From assembly GCA_031269465.1 (NCBI GenBank), contig JAISZB010000093.1, positions 1-43,095 of the forward strand: a stretch of 43,095 bases of DNA, given 5' to 3'. The DNA is from Clostridiales bacterium (GTDB taxonomy: Bacteria; Bacillota; Clostridia; Lachnospirales; WQUN01). The translations under genes and the position numbers were made by a program. Below are positions 1 to 8,634 of this stretch, piece by piece. Within the stretch, counting starts at the first letter, position 1. The number at the start of each line of letters is the position of its first letter. A model generated the notes under the pieces. The model made no database searches. It was given only the letters and a program-made list of their open reading frames with translations, and was not told where the DNA came from.

Positions 1-2041
1 GCTCTGAATTATTGTATGTGATGTTTTTGATCTGTGATACAGAAAAAGCCTGTATAACTTTCGCCAGCATATAATTATTTTACAACTTTATTAGATGTTT
101 TAAGTTAATGCCCTGTAAAATTTGACCTTAATATTCTTAGAATCGCTTTAAAATCCAAATATGCTGATGTGCAGTCAAATGTAACGACCTACTTGAATCG
201 TTGCGACGAATGGGCGGAAGCCCGAAAAGAGCAAAAGCGGAAAAAGAGATCGAGAGCGCCGCTTCAGAAAACTTCCGCGCTAAAAAGCGCCGCTCAAGGG
301 AGGAAGCAGAGTCGGCGAAGAATAGCGCGGCGGTAGAGTCCGGGGACAAACAGGCTTGTTATGCCGATAAAATCCTCCATCCGTTAAATCAAGCAATGAA
401 TTGCCTTTTATCGGCATAAAAGATCGCGAGCCTAAAACTGAGGGAGATCGCGGCAATGGACGTAAAGCCGCGCATGAGCCTGCTCGGGAAACTGAGGCAG
501 CCGCCCCTTGATGGACGCAGCCTGCAAGCCCTGCAATTAGCACAGTGAGCGTTTCCGCCGCAACTGCCCTCTGGACGGGCGCCTGCCCTGCGCCGCCAGG
601 GGCGTCGGAATCCCATGTCCTCCGGCAACGCGTACAGGATCGCGAGGAAATACGCCGGGCCGACGCTCCAAACGCCCCGGGATTCCCTTGGCATGTTCCG
701 GCTGCAGGCATTTGCGCCTGCGCGGACGCCGAAAAGAAGCGAAGCTAAATGGAGCCAGTCGCCGATCCCGAGGATCGGCCCCACACGGAGAACGAAGGGA
801 TCCAGGGGTGTACGGGGCAATGGAGAGAAGGCTGATTGGCCTTTGATGAAATGCATAATGCAGATGTTTCTCACCTGTAGCGCTTTTAAATTAGGCGTTG
901 AGAAAACAATCGGCATTATATGGAGTGCGAGTTGGGCTGCTTCAAGGCCCCGGTTCTCCAGCTGGAAAAAAGCTGCCCCGGGATTAAGACGACTTCCGCC
1001 ATGGACAGCCTGTACGCTGATCAGCCTGCTGCAGACTTCATAGAAAAACGCAGGCATAACTGCACAGCTAGACCGCAGAGCGGGAAAGCCCCTCAAATAG
1101 CAAAGAATAACTACGAGGCGAAGGGCGGGTGCGTGGAAGTCGAAAGGTTCTCGCTCTTCCGAAGGGAGAATGAATGCGATGAATCGCCTGCAAGGTTCAA
1201 TGCGCATACAGGCCTGAAATTATATGCAAAGGCCATGACATGTCTGGCATTTATATGCAGAAGTCGGGCAGTTTTCGCATTTCCATGCACAGCTAGCATC
1301 AAAATATCATCCGGACGCATGGCGGTTGAGGCCGCAGTCCTTGGAAGGAAGTGGCGGCACGTTGAAAACGAAGGCTTCAAGAGCCGGAAGATGCAAATGC
1401 ATCCCGCCCGTAGATCTGACAGGAATCCCAAAGCCATGAAGGCGCGCCAGCGCTCGGTTCAAATGGCGCGCTGCATTCTGCAACTGCCCCGCCGCCACTC
1501 CGAGGCGATCCACGTATTCAAGCGCGCGTCCAAAGACTACAACAAAATGCTGAAATCCAAGTTTTCCTGCTCTCACATACGCTTGTATTGCGGAGAAGCC
1601 GATTCAGGAGGCCTCCCTGTTTTTACAGTCGCCTGGCAAAGCATGGAGGCGGGGGCGCAACTCATAGAATGCAAGGATCAATGTCTTAAATGCGTGAATC
1701 AACGCTTGAGCCCAATTCTAGGCCTTAATTCCCAAGGGAAGGGTGCGCCCCCGCCCCAGCCGGCAAATCCGTCCAGCAAGCCGCAAGCGGCTTGCTGGAT
1801 CCAAATAGTCGCCTTAAATTGATAGGTTAAAACTGGAGTAATTCCTCTCCAGCTCCTCAGCAGGCAAAGTTTATTCAGGAACTTTGAGTCAATTTCAAAG
1901 AGCTTTAGCATCTATAAATATACTGCTTTTCATATAAACCCCTATGACGCTACGCTTCACCACCAAGGCTGAAAATATTAAGGCATTTGTGTATTTGAAG
2001 CATGGACAAATGTCCATAAAATGTATTTTCGTACTAAATTA
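1..2041. other. Gene-poor region with no supported gene
   Basis: About 2 kb without a convincing gene. Open frames exist on both strands, the longest being 920-1822 (+) and 389-1207 (-). They overlap each other, lack a Shine-Dalgarno, and their translations have erratic composition with no recognisable motif. Around 157-185 there is a fragment resembling the left end of the dispersed palindromic repeat (TGCTGATGTGC followed by CAAATGTA). The base composition resembles that of coding DNA, so long-decayed genes are possible. I cannot name any of them. Confidence 0.5.
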
Positions 2042-2119
2042 CCTTTTTTGGAGCTTGATTATACAGGCTTCAATGGATAATCAAGCTCCAAAAAAGGAAC
2101 ATTTGATGAAAAGCGGTAT
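2042..2119. repeat. Palindromic repeat copy, core stem plus right end
   Basis: A perfect 21-bp inverted repeat (2042-2062 with 2077-2097) built around GGAGCTTGATTAT and ending in a T-run/A-run. It is followed by a right outer arm, ATTTGATGAAAAGCGGTAT, like those of the other copies. The left outer arm is not recognisable. It belongs to the intergenic repeat family found throughout the window. Confidence 0.85.
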
Positions 2120-2428
2120 ATTAGGCTTTGGCGCCACAGGCGGCCTTCATCCCAGACCGCCCCGAATATCTCGAAGGATGGCCGCAATGATCGTGAAATG
2201 ATGCAGGGATCAACCGAAGAAGGCCTGCAAGCAACATTGATGGGAGATGATGAAATGCGCGGCTGGATGCAATCTCTTTCCGCCGCAGATCCGCGTGAAA
2301 GCCGGGCATGCTAGAGGTAACCACGAGTCAGTTTTGATATTTAAGCTGATTAGCATGTGAAACTGCCGAATGCATTCAACTGCACCTCCTTGCAAATGCT
2401 GATGCGAATCCAAGTTCCACGATTTTAA

Positions 2429-2464
2429 GGAGGGATTATGCATCCTTCAATGTATAATCCCTCC
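2429..2464. repeat. Palindrome with a GGAGGGATTAT arm, repeat variant
   Basis: The arms GGAGGGATTAT (2429-2439) and ATAATCCCTCC (2454-2464) form a perfect 11-bp stem with a 14-base loop. Outside them, TTTTAA and TCAAAA extend the symmetry. A TGCTGATGCGAAT segment just upstream (about 2398) resembles the outer arm of the dispersed repeat, so this is probably a diverged copy. It lies 46 bases beyond the stop of the minus-strand amidase gene and may serve as its transcript end. No strong U-tract is seen. Confidence 0.5.
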
Positions 2465-2509
2465 TCAAAACCGAAGCTTTCCAGCGCGCTCAGCAGGCCT
2501 GAGCCGCCA

Positions 2510-3538
2510 TCACATCAATGATCCGACGGGCAGGAAGAATTTGCATCTATACAGGTAGTTGCTGGGCTGCAGCAGCACATCAACATGACTTACCTTAATG
2601 TTTGAGTGATCAGTATACTTCACGACGACAGTGTCGCCATAAGTAACCAAGGCTACATGGCTGGCGTTCGTTACAAACAGGATGCCTCCCGCAAATGCGG
2701 AGCTGACGCTTGAAGCCTGATAGAAATACCCTTTTCTGGCCAAGTATGTCGCAACGCCTTCATACACGCCGTTGCTCTGCCTGTAGTAACCTGTTCTGAA
2801 CCAGTTCACTCCTCCTGTGTAGAAGTTTCCGTATGTCTTGCATCTATACCAGCCTCCGGCAGGGTCTTCGGGAATATTCCCGCTGTTTACGGACTTCGAG
2901 ACGAAATTAGCGCAGTCGCTCTGGCCGATAGACTTTGATAGCTCAGGGGCATCGGGTCCATGGAGCTTGGCGTAATCCCTTGCGGCAAGCCTGTTGTATT
3001 TTAGCGGCGCCCTTGACGCTGCGGCGGCGGGTAGAACTGCCAGATGGTCTATCTGGCTTTCTCCCAGGGCGAAATAGTAGTCTTCGCTCTTTAGCCTCAC
3101 CTCGCCAACAGGCGTTAGAATGGTTTCCGAGGAGACGATGTCAACGCGTGAATACAGCCGGCACGCGTCCTTCGCCCCAGAAGAGGCAAACTCATCATCG
3201 ACCGCCAGCCTGTAGAGAATAGAAGTCGGCTGCGGCTTCGCGTAGCAATCACCAGCGTCATCGCTGCATGCCTCTATTACTGTTTTGGCTGAATCCTTCT
3301 CCCGATCCAGAACCAATCCGGAGTACGCCTTCTTCATTCCTTTGGAGTAGCTTGAATCTGCTGGGTTCTGGGTCAAGGTCATATTGACCGACACGTCTAT
3401 GTCTACACATGTCTTTCCGTCAAGCTTCACTTCATTCGCCGCCTTGACGGAAAAAGAATCAAAAGCGTATTTTCCCTTGTAAGTTTCATCCAGGCTTTCC
3501 TTTATCATCTCAAGTGCCAGAGAGGTTAAATCAGACAT
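2510..3538 (-). CDS. Amidase_6-domain (NlpC/P60-like fold) protein
   Basis: A 342-residue protein. Residues about 181-342 match the putative amidase domain (Pfam Amidase_6) of Firmicutes. They begin with YNRLAARDYA, carry D-C-A-N-F-V-S with the likely catalytic Cys209, then aromatic W/Y-rich segments, and the catalytic-type histidine in NASHVALVTY (His294). The first 180 residues form a separate region, perhaps an NTF2-like fold, which I do not recognise. Start chosen at ATG 3538 because GGGGGTG lies about 11 bases upstream; an ATG 12 codons further up has no ribosome site. No signal peptide or membrane segment is visible, which is odd for a family usually thought to act on cell wall. The gene stands alone, with no operon partners. 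Family assignment is good; substrate unknown. Confidence 0.85.
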   Translation of the reverse strand: MSDLTSLALEMIKESLDETYKGKYAFDSFSVKAANEVKLDGKTCVDIDVSVNMTLTQNPADSSYSKGMKKAYSGLVLDREKDSAKTVIEACSDDAGDCYAKPQPTSILYRLAVDDEFASSGAKDACRLYSRVDIVSSETILTPVGEVRLKSEDYYFALGESQIDHLAVLPAAAASRAPLKYNRLAARDYAKLHGPDAPELSKSIGQSDCANFVSKSVNSGNIPEDPAGGWYRCKTYGNFYTGGVNWFRTGYYRQSNGVYEGVATYLARKGYFYQASSVSSAFAGGILFVTNASHVALVTYGDTVVVKYTDHSNIKVSHVDVLLQPSNYLYRCKFFLPVGSLM

Positions 3539-4437
3539 TCTAGAAAAAGCACCCCCATACTGTCCAAAGCGCATCTGTTTTTTCCGATTTAGTAGCTGGA
3601 TTAACCAGCCAATTCGAAAAACAAGCTCTGAAATCCCCGCGGTCGAATTGCATTGGCATAAAATATAAATCTCATTTCCGTTGCTTGATTTCTCGTTCTG
3701 ACTATGCAGATATGCGAATAAACTCGCATAGGCAATTGCACCTGCATTAAGCGTATCAAATCGACATATATCAGATAATCCTTAAGCATATCCTGCAATG
3801 CATAAGCTCTATGTTTATTACCTTATGATAAATGCTGGTACTATGTGACACATTTTGCAAATTGTCATTCGAAAACGTAATTATGACTATTTAAAGCATC
3901 AAAAAAGTCATAATAGTCATTCCTCTAATTGTATTTTAATCTATATATAGGATATTTCTAAAAAATATAGAGCATGCTTGATAAAGCCAAAAGCAGAAGC
4001 AAAGGCTTATATGTACCGATTTCCTGAAAATCCATTTTGCCATCTCATTGATCGTAAAGCTCATCATTTCGGAATATAATAAAGCACGATGGAATAGTAG
4101 AGGCCATCCGAAAAGAATTCCCAACAGGCTTCTTTTCCAAAGAGCGGCGTGTAAGGCTCCTCCAATGTTTTCGCGGGTTGTTCTAAGGGGGCGGAGAAAT
4201 GGAATTATCAGCGGCGGTTCTGTATGTCAGAATAATGTCGGCAATTGCAAATCTGCTGGAGTCGGCGAAGCAGCCTAAGGCTTAGCGTCTGAACAGCTGG
4301 AGTGCGAAGGCTAAGCGTTCGGCGATTTGAGCTTAATCAAAATTTAAAAACGCGAAGGGGCTGCCTCCTCGCAGAGTCGGGTTGCGGCCCCAAGGCCTTT
4401 TGTCAGGCATTTTGCGCAAGCGAAGAAAGGTGATATC
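3539..4437. other. AT-rich intergenic region upstream of the response regulator
   Basis: The stretch 3640-4110 is clearly more AT-rich than the flanking DNA. It contains an overlapping set of inverted repeats at 3881-3920 (TTATGACT with AGTCATAA, ATGACTAT with ATAGTCAT) that could be operator half-sites. From about 4230 the composition returns to normal, with GGCTTAGCG/GGCTAAGCG near-repeats at about 4279-4322. No gene is supported: small open frames here lack ribosome sites. Confidence 0.4.
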
Positions 4438-5154
4438 ATGGATTCGAATGCCATCAACCCGGGGCAGTCTGCAGATTCCAAGCGCATACTGCTGGTGGAG
4501 GATGAAGCGAAGCTCGCTCGCTTCGTCGAACTGGAGCTGAAGTACGAGGGGTACACGGTTGACATAGCCTATGACGGAAGAGACGCAATCGACATGTTTG
4601 TAAAAAACAAGTATTCGCTTGTGCTGCTGGATTTGATGCTTCCGGGCATCAACGGCCTTGAGGTTCTCAGAAGAATCCGGAAGCTCTCTGACGTGCCGGT
4701 TATAATGCTTACGGCAAAAGGGGAAGTCAGCGACAAAGTCGTCGGACTCGACAGCGGAGCTGACGACTACATCACCAAGCCCTTCGCGATAGAGGAAGTT
4801 CTGGCAAGAATGCGCGTCGCCTTTAAGAAAAGCGCGCAGAAAGAAGACAAGAACATTTGCAGCGTCAGGCAGCTTGTCATCGACATGCCAAAGCGGGAGG
4901 CCAAGTGGGGCGATACAAGCATAGATCTCACGAAAACAGAATTTGATTTGCTGGTGTACATGATTCAAAACAAGAACATAGTCCTTACGAGAGAGCAGAT
5001 TTTAAACCATGTTTGGGGATACGACTACATCGGGGAGACTAATGTTGTAGACGTTTACATCAGGTACTTGAGAACCAAGATCGACGATCGGTTCAACGAG
5101 AAGATAATCTATACCACCAGGGGCGTGGGATACTATGTCCGGGATGGGCAGTAG
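4438..5154 (+). CDS. OmpR/PhoB-family response regulator
   Basis: 238 residues. The receiver domain (about 15-125) has the acidic pair in VEDE, the phosphoacceptor Asp65 in LVLLDLMLPG, the switch Thr in MLTAKG and Lys in YITKPF. A winged-helix DNA-binding domain (about 143-236) ends in the typical VDVYIRYLRTKID...TTRGVGYY pattern. AAGGTGAT precedes the ATG. The cognate sensor kinase starts 90 bases downstream in the same direction, so the two form a two-component system. The pairing and sequence style resemble ArlR/CzcR-type regulators, but the regulon cannot be told from the sequence. Between the two genes there are GC-rich bases but no terminator with a U-tract. Confidence 0.95.
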   Translation: MDSNAINPGQSADSKRILLVEDEAKLARFVELELKYEGYTVDIAYDGRDAIDMFVKNKYSLVLLDLMLPGINGLEVLRRIRKLSDVPVIMLTAKGEVSDKVVGLDSGADDYITKPFAIEEVLARMRVAFKKSAQKEDKNICSVRQLVIDMPKREAKWGDTSIDLTKTEFDLLVYMIQNKNIVLTREQILNHVWGYDYIGETNVVDVYIRYLRTKIDDRFNEKIIYTTRGVGYYVRDGQ

Positions 5155-5244
5155 CGCCCGCCGTCCCCGAGCGGCGCAAGGGCATGAATTGCCGCGGCAT
5201 GCCCGTTTGATGAAGAAGCGCGCGAGGTTTAAGGAGTTCATTTG

Positions 5245-6771
5245 ATGAAAGATCAGGATTATCCGCCGGGACTGCTCGATCGCCTGGCAAATAGGGTGAA
5301 GCGGCGCATGCGAAGCGCCGCCAATATGACAATCGGAGCGAAGATATCCTTCATGTACGCCAGCATCTTCGCTGTCGGCCTCATCTCTGTAACGGTCTTC
5401 ATCATGTGCAACATGATCTACACCTACCGCAAGTACTCCCGCAAGGAGTTGGATCAAACCGCTGAGAAGGTGGCTGAGTACATTGAGTCCGGCGGCATCA
5501 TTGCGGATAAGGCTTTGAAGGAGCTTAACCCCAACAAGTATGTCGAGATAGGAATCACCCAGGTGAGCGGGGAAAGCAAGGACATCTGGGCTTCCGGACT
5601 TCCATTTCCCTTTTCGCAGGAAGATTATCAGACCTTCGAACCAAAGTCGGATCAAATGGTTGAGATCAGATCCGTGCTCTACATGGTAGGCGAACGCCGA
5701 GCGAATTATGAGGGGAAAACCTACATTGTACGCGTTTTTCGCAATTATCAGCGGGAGCTTGAGATAATCAACCTTTTCACGATGGTTTTCGTTTCTTTCA
5801 ATATAACTGGGATAGCGCTGGCGGCCGCAGTGGGAAAAACCATCAGCCATATGACTTTGCGGCCTATAAGGCGCCTGATTCAGACTGCGGAGCGCATAAG
5901 CATAGAGGATTTGAGCCAGAGAATTGAAGTGACGGGCCCCAATGATGAGATAAGGGAGCTTTCCGCCACTTTCAACGACATGATAGCCCGCCTTGAAATA
6001 TCTTTCAGGCAGCAGAACCAGTTCATCGCTGACGCGTCGCATGAGCTTCGAACCCCCATATCCGTAATACAAGGCTATGCAAATCTGATCGATAGATGGG
6101 GCAAAAACGATCCTGCCGTGCTCCAAGAGTCCATAGACTCGATAAAAGCTGAGACCGAGCACATGAGCATGCTAGTCAAAAAGCTCCTGTTTATGGCGAA
6201 AACTGATCAGAACAAGATCCAGATACAAAAACAGCCTCTTTATCTAGGCTACATTGCGGAAGAGGCTGTCAGGGAAATGAGCGTCATGGAACTAGGATGC
6301 AAGATAACCGTCAATACCGACGGAACCGGGCTTATTCTTGGAGATGGAGATCTCATAAAGCAGCTTATCTGGATATTTTTAGAAAACGCAGTTAAGTATT
6401 CCAAGTCTCCGGAGAGCGAGGTAGTTTTAAGCATAACGGATGAGAAGTCAAAATGCCGGGTCAGCATCAAAGATTATGGCATAGGCATACGAAAAGAGGA
6501 TTTGCCTTATATATTCGAGCGCTTCTATCGCGCTGACAAGTCCAGGAGCAACGAGGTGCCGGGTTCCGGGCTGGGGCTTTCCATCGCTAGCTGGATAGCG
6601 AAGCAGCACGGGGCGCAAATAGACATTAAAAGCGAATATGGGGAAGGGACGGAAGTGATAATCCTTTTCACGAGATTCACTGATGAGGATCTGGCTAAAA
6701 GCTCTCAGGAAGCGCAGAATTCAGAAGGAAAAAGAAATCAGCAGCCCTCGTCCAAAGCGGCGGGAGTTTGA
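5245..6771 (+). CDS. HAMP-domain sensor histidine kinase (ArlS-like)
   Basis: 508 residues from ATG 5245, which has GGAG 8 bases upstream; an in-frame TTG one codon earlier is less likely. It has a cytoplasmic N-terminus rich in Arg/Lys, one membrane segment at about 34-58, an extracellular sensing region of about 115 residues and a second segment at about 175-198. A HAMP linker (to about 248) and HisKA follow, with phosphoacceptor His266 in DASHELRTP. The ATPase carries an N-box (LENAVKYS), G1 (DYGIGI), F-box (ERFYRADKSR) and G2 (GSGLGLSI). A polar tail of about 25 residues closes the protein. It most likely phosphorylates the regulator encoded just upstream. Architecture and order match ArlRS-type systems; the signal is unknown. 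Confidence 0.95.
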   Translation: MKDQDYPPGLLDRLANRVKRRMRSAANMTIGAKISFMYASIFAVGLISVTVFIMCNMIYTYRKYSRKELDQTAEKVAEYIESGGIIADKALKELNPNKYVEIGITQVSGESKDIWASGLPFPFSQEDYQTFEPKSDQMVEIRSVLYMVGERRANYEGKTYIVRVFRNYQRELEIINLFTMVFVSFNITGIALAAAVGKTISHMTLRPIRRLIQTAERISIEDLSQRIEVTGPNDEIRELSATFNDMIARLEISFRQQNQFIADASHELRTPISVIQGYANLIDRWGKNDPAVLQESIDSIKAETEHMSMLVKKLLFMAKTDQNKIQIQKQPLYLGYIAEEAVREMSVMELGCKITVNTDGTGLILGDGDLIKQLIWIFLENAVKYSKSPESEVVLSITDEKSKCRVSIKDYGIGIRKEDLPYIFERFYRADKSRSNEVPGSGLGLSIASWIAKQHGAQIDIKSEYGEGTEVIILFTRFTDEDLAKSSQEAQNSEGKRNQQPSSKAAGV

Positions 6772-6879
6772 TTGCGGGAAGCGATGGCGAACTCAGCGCG
6801 GCCGCAAATGTCCAAGCAGATTTTAGGGCCTGGCCGAATGCGCGCCCTGCGCCTGCAATGCGGCCGCATTGTTTTCCAT

Positions 6880-6908
6880 AAAAAAACGCATCCCTTTGGG
6901 ATGCGTTT
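6880..6908 (-). terminator. Rho-independent terminator of the tRNA-Val gene
   Basis: Read on the minus strand, the stem ACGCATCCC/GGGATGCGT with a 3-base loop is followed by a run of seven U. It begins just beyond the 3' end of the tRNA. It may also slow transcripts arriving from the sensor kinase gene on the plus strand, where the tail is only UUUAAA. Confidence 0.85.
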
Positions 6909-6911
6909 AAA

Positions 6912-6984
6912 TGGGCGGTGAGGGACTCAAACCCACGACTTCCACCACGTCAAGATGGCACTCTATCAGCTGAGTTAACCGCCC
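6912..6984 (-). tRNA. tRNA-Val (anticodon GAC)
   Basis: A 73-nt cloverleaf: acceptor stem GGGCGGT/ACCGCCC with discriminator A, D stem ACTC/GAGT, anticodon stem CCATC/GGTGG with loop TTGACGT (anticodon GAC, reading GUC/GUU valine codons), a 5-base variable loop and T stem GTGGG/CCCTC. The 3' CCA is not encoded. Two conserved positions differ from the norm. D-loop position 19 is A instead of G, and T-loop position 56 is U instead of C. These two bases normally pair with each other, so the change is compensatory. The T stem also has a U50-U64 mismatch. The tRNA has its own promoter and terminator, so it is probably functional. Confidence 0.93.
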
Positions 6985-6996
6985 TTACAGATTAAG

Positions 6997-7025
6997 AGTA
7001 TATCATAAGGTTTTCAGAAAGACAA
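6997..7025 (-). promoter_or_regulatory. Sigma-A promoter for tRNA-Val
   Basis: On the minus strand, TTGTCT (7025-7020) and TATACT (7002-6997) are separated by exactly 17 bases. The -10 lies 12 bases before the first base of the mature tRNA. Confidence 0.75.
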
Positions 7026-7105
7026 GATCTTTTTAAAAAAATTTTCAAAATTTTAAGTTCTAGCATAAATTTCTTAAAATTGCAAGCGTCTCTGAGCCTT
7101 ATTTT

Positions 7106-7609
7106 CTAAACATCTTTGCTGTATATAATGATAAGCCCGCTTAAATTTCCGTTCTTCATGCCATTTCTCTCCATGCCGTTCTTTTTCATGATCTTCGCGG
7201 CAGGGCGGTTTTTCTTGCCGCATGAAGCGAAAACTTCCATTATCCCAAGTTCGCGCGCTCTATCCAACACTTGCCTCAGAACCTCAGAGCCATATCCCTT
7301 GTTCCTTTGAGAAGGGCGGATGGAGAGCTCCACATGCCCGTCCTCCAAGGTTTCCTTCGTCAAAGACATGCGGATGCTCGCTGATCCTACAAGGACTCCG
7401 TCTGGCTGCCTGAAGGCGAAAAAGGTGATTGAAGGCGTTTCTTCCGCTATCTTGGGCTTCAAAGAATCCAGCCACTCGCCGTAGCTTTCAAATCCCATTA
7501 GATCGCGTGATCCTGGAATGCCAGCCTCTTTGGCGTCTATGAACTCCTGCCGGAAAGCCATGGCTTGCGGCTTCATTTCCTTAGAGGGAATTGTCAATTT
7601 AATCTTCAT
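7106..7609 (-). CDS. GNAT-family N-acetyltransferase
   Basis: 167 residues from ATG 7609. The acetyl-CoA-binding motif A is seen as VELSIRPSQRNKGYGSEVLRQVL, with the R-x-x-G-x-G pyrophosphate loop. The motif B region follows, with FASCGKKNRPAAKIMKKNGM, typical of Asn-containing GNATs. The N-terminal KIKLTIPSKEMKPQAMAFRQEF is a common start for the small-molecule/protein acetyltransferase subgroup found in Firmicutes. The frame is open for 23 more codons upstream, but the homologous part begins here; the ribosome site is weak either way. It stands alone on the minus strand upstream of tRNA-Val. The acetyl acceptor is not predictable. Confidence 0.88.
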   Translation of the reverse strand: MKIKLTIPSKEMKPQAMAFRQEFIDAKEAGIPGSRDLMGFESYGEWLDSLKPKIAEETPSITFFAFRQPDGVLVGSASIRMSLTKETLEDGHVELSIRPSQRNKGYGSEVLRQVLDRARELGIMEVFASCGKKNRPAAKIMKKNGMERNGMKNGNLSGLIIIYSKDV

Positions 7610-8634
7610 CACAGTTGTTATGCGGCGGATACCCCTGCCTTTAGGCATGGGAAGAAGCCGCACGCCCCTTTCCGTCAATATTGCCTTGCGCTTCTTCTAA
7701 AGGCTCGGGCTTTTTGCAGCCGGTTCCCGCAGGCGGCTTTGCTCCGTCCAGCGCGCGCACGCCGAAGCTTCCGCTTGAACGCCGCCCGAAAATGAATCCT
7801 TTGCGTCCGTCTGGCATTTGAACCCTGCCTAACAGTTGATGGCAATGCACATATTTCGGCGCTTGGTTCAACTTCCTCTTTCCGCCTTTGTTGATAGTAG
7901 CTTTATGAAGCTGGCGGTTGCTCTCTCTCGCCAAAAAAGGCAGTATCCCATGAAAATCAGCATGAATGAAAATTCCGATTTTGAGTCAGGACTTGCTGAT
8001 TCGCATATGGAACCCCCTATTTTAGCTTGACTGCATAGCGGGGAATTTGATAGCCAAGCTTCAAAGAAGGTGCATATGAGCATTGCCATGCAATGATTCA
8101 TGATAATCCAGCCTTGAAAAGATAGTGAAGAATCCGCCTTTTCCTGTGAGCTTGAAGGCTTGTTCTCATCTTCCACCAAAGAGTATACCATGAGCCTTCA
8201 CTTGCCGCAAGCCATGCGAGGGGCATAATCGGCAAAGAGCTGTAATTTCACGTTGATCCGCTCCCCATTTTAATGAAAACAGAAATCACTTGAATATTAG
8301 CCCGCTTGCAAGTAAAATAGATGATATACTGATTGCGGCCATATGCACCAATAGTGGATCTTGACCGTCCACTTCCGAGGCGAGAAATGCCGACGTCAAT
8401 TTTTGCATTATGATTCCAATATATAATGATCTGCAGCCAATGTACCGATTTCGAGGCGGGATTATCCGCTTTCAAGCTCGAAAAGCCGATATCAATCTCA
8501 CTCATTGCATAAACCCGCTTTAAATCGGAACACTTAAGCGCAAATCAGCATGCTTGAGAAAGGAGAAGCTGCGAAGCCGCAACGCTTTCTTAGTGTCATC
8601 AAGAACCGGCCCTTGCGGCGGCAGCGGACAATTC
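7610..8634. other. Intergenic region with decayed palindromic repeats
   Basis: About 1 kb between the divergent acetyltransferase and aminotransferase genes. It holds at least two weathered copies of the dispersed repeat. One (about 7994-8080) starts TGCTGATTCGCA, has CCTATTTTAGCTTGACT and ends CAAGCTTCAAAGAAGG. The other (about 8329-8510) starts TATACTGATTGC and contains CGAGAAATGCCGA. A fragment reading CCCATGAAAATCAGCAT lies at about 7947. No gene in this stretch has a ribosome site or a recognisable product. Confidence 0.5.

Noticed and set aside
389-1207. 272-codon open frame on the minus strand
   Set aside because: Arg/Cys/Ser-rich translation without motifs, no ribosome site; likely a chance frame.
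920-1822. 300-codon open frame on the plus strand
   Set aside because: No Shine-Dalgarno, erratic amino acid use, an equally long frame antisense to part of it, no recognisable motif.
3601-3798. 65-codon minus-strand frame upstream of the amidase gene, considered as its signal peptide
   Set aside because: Different frame, ends before the amidase start and lacks a hydrophobic signal core.
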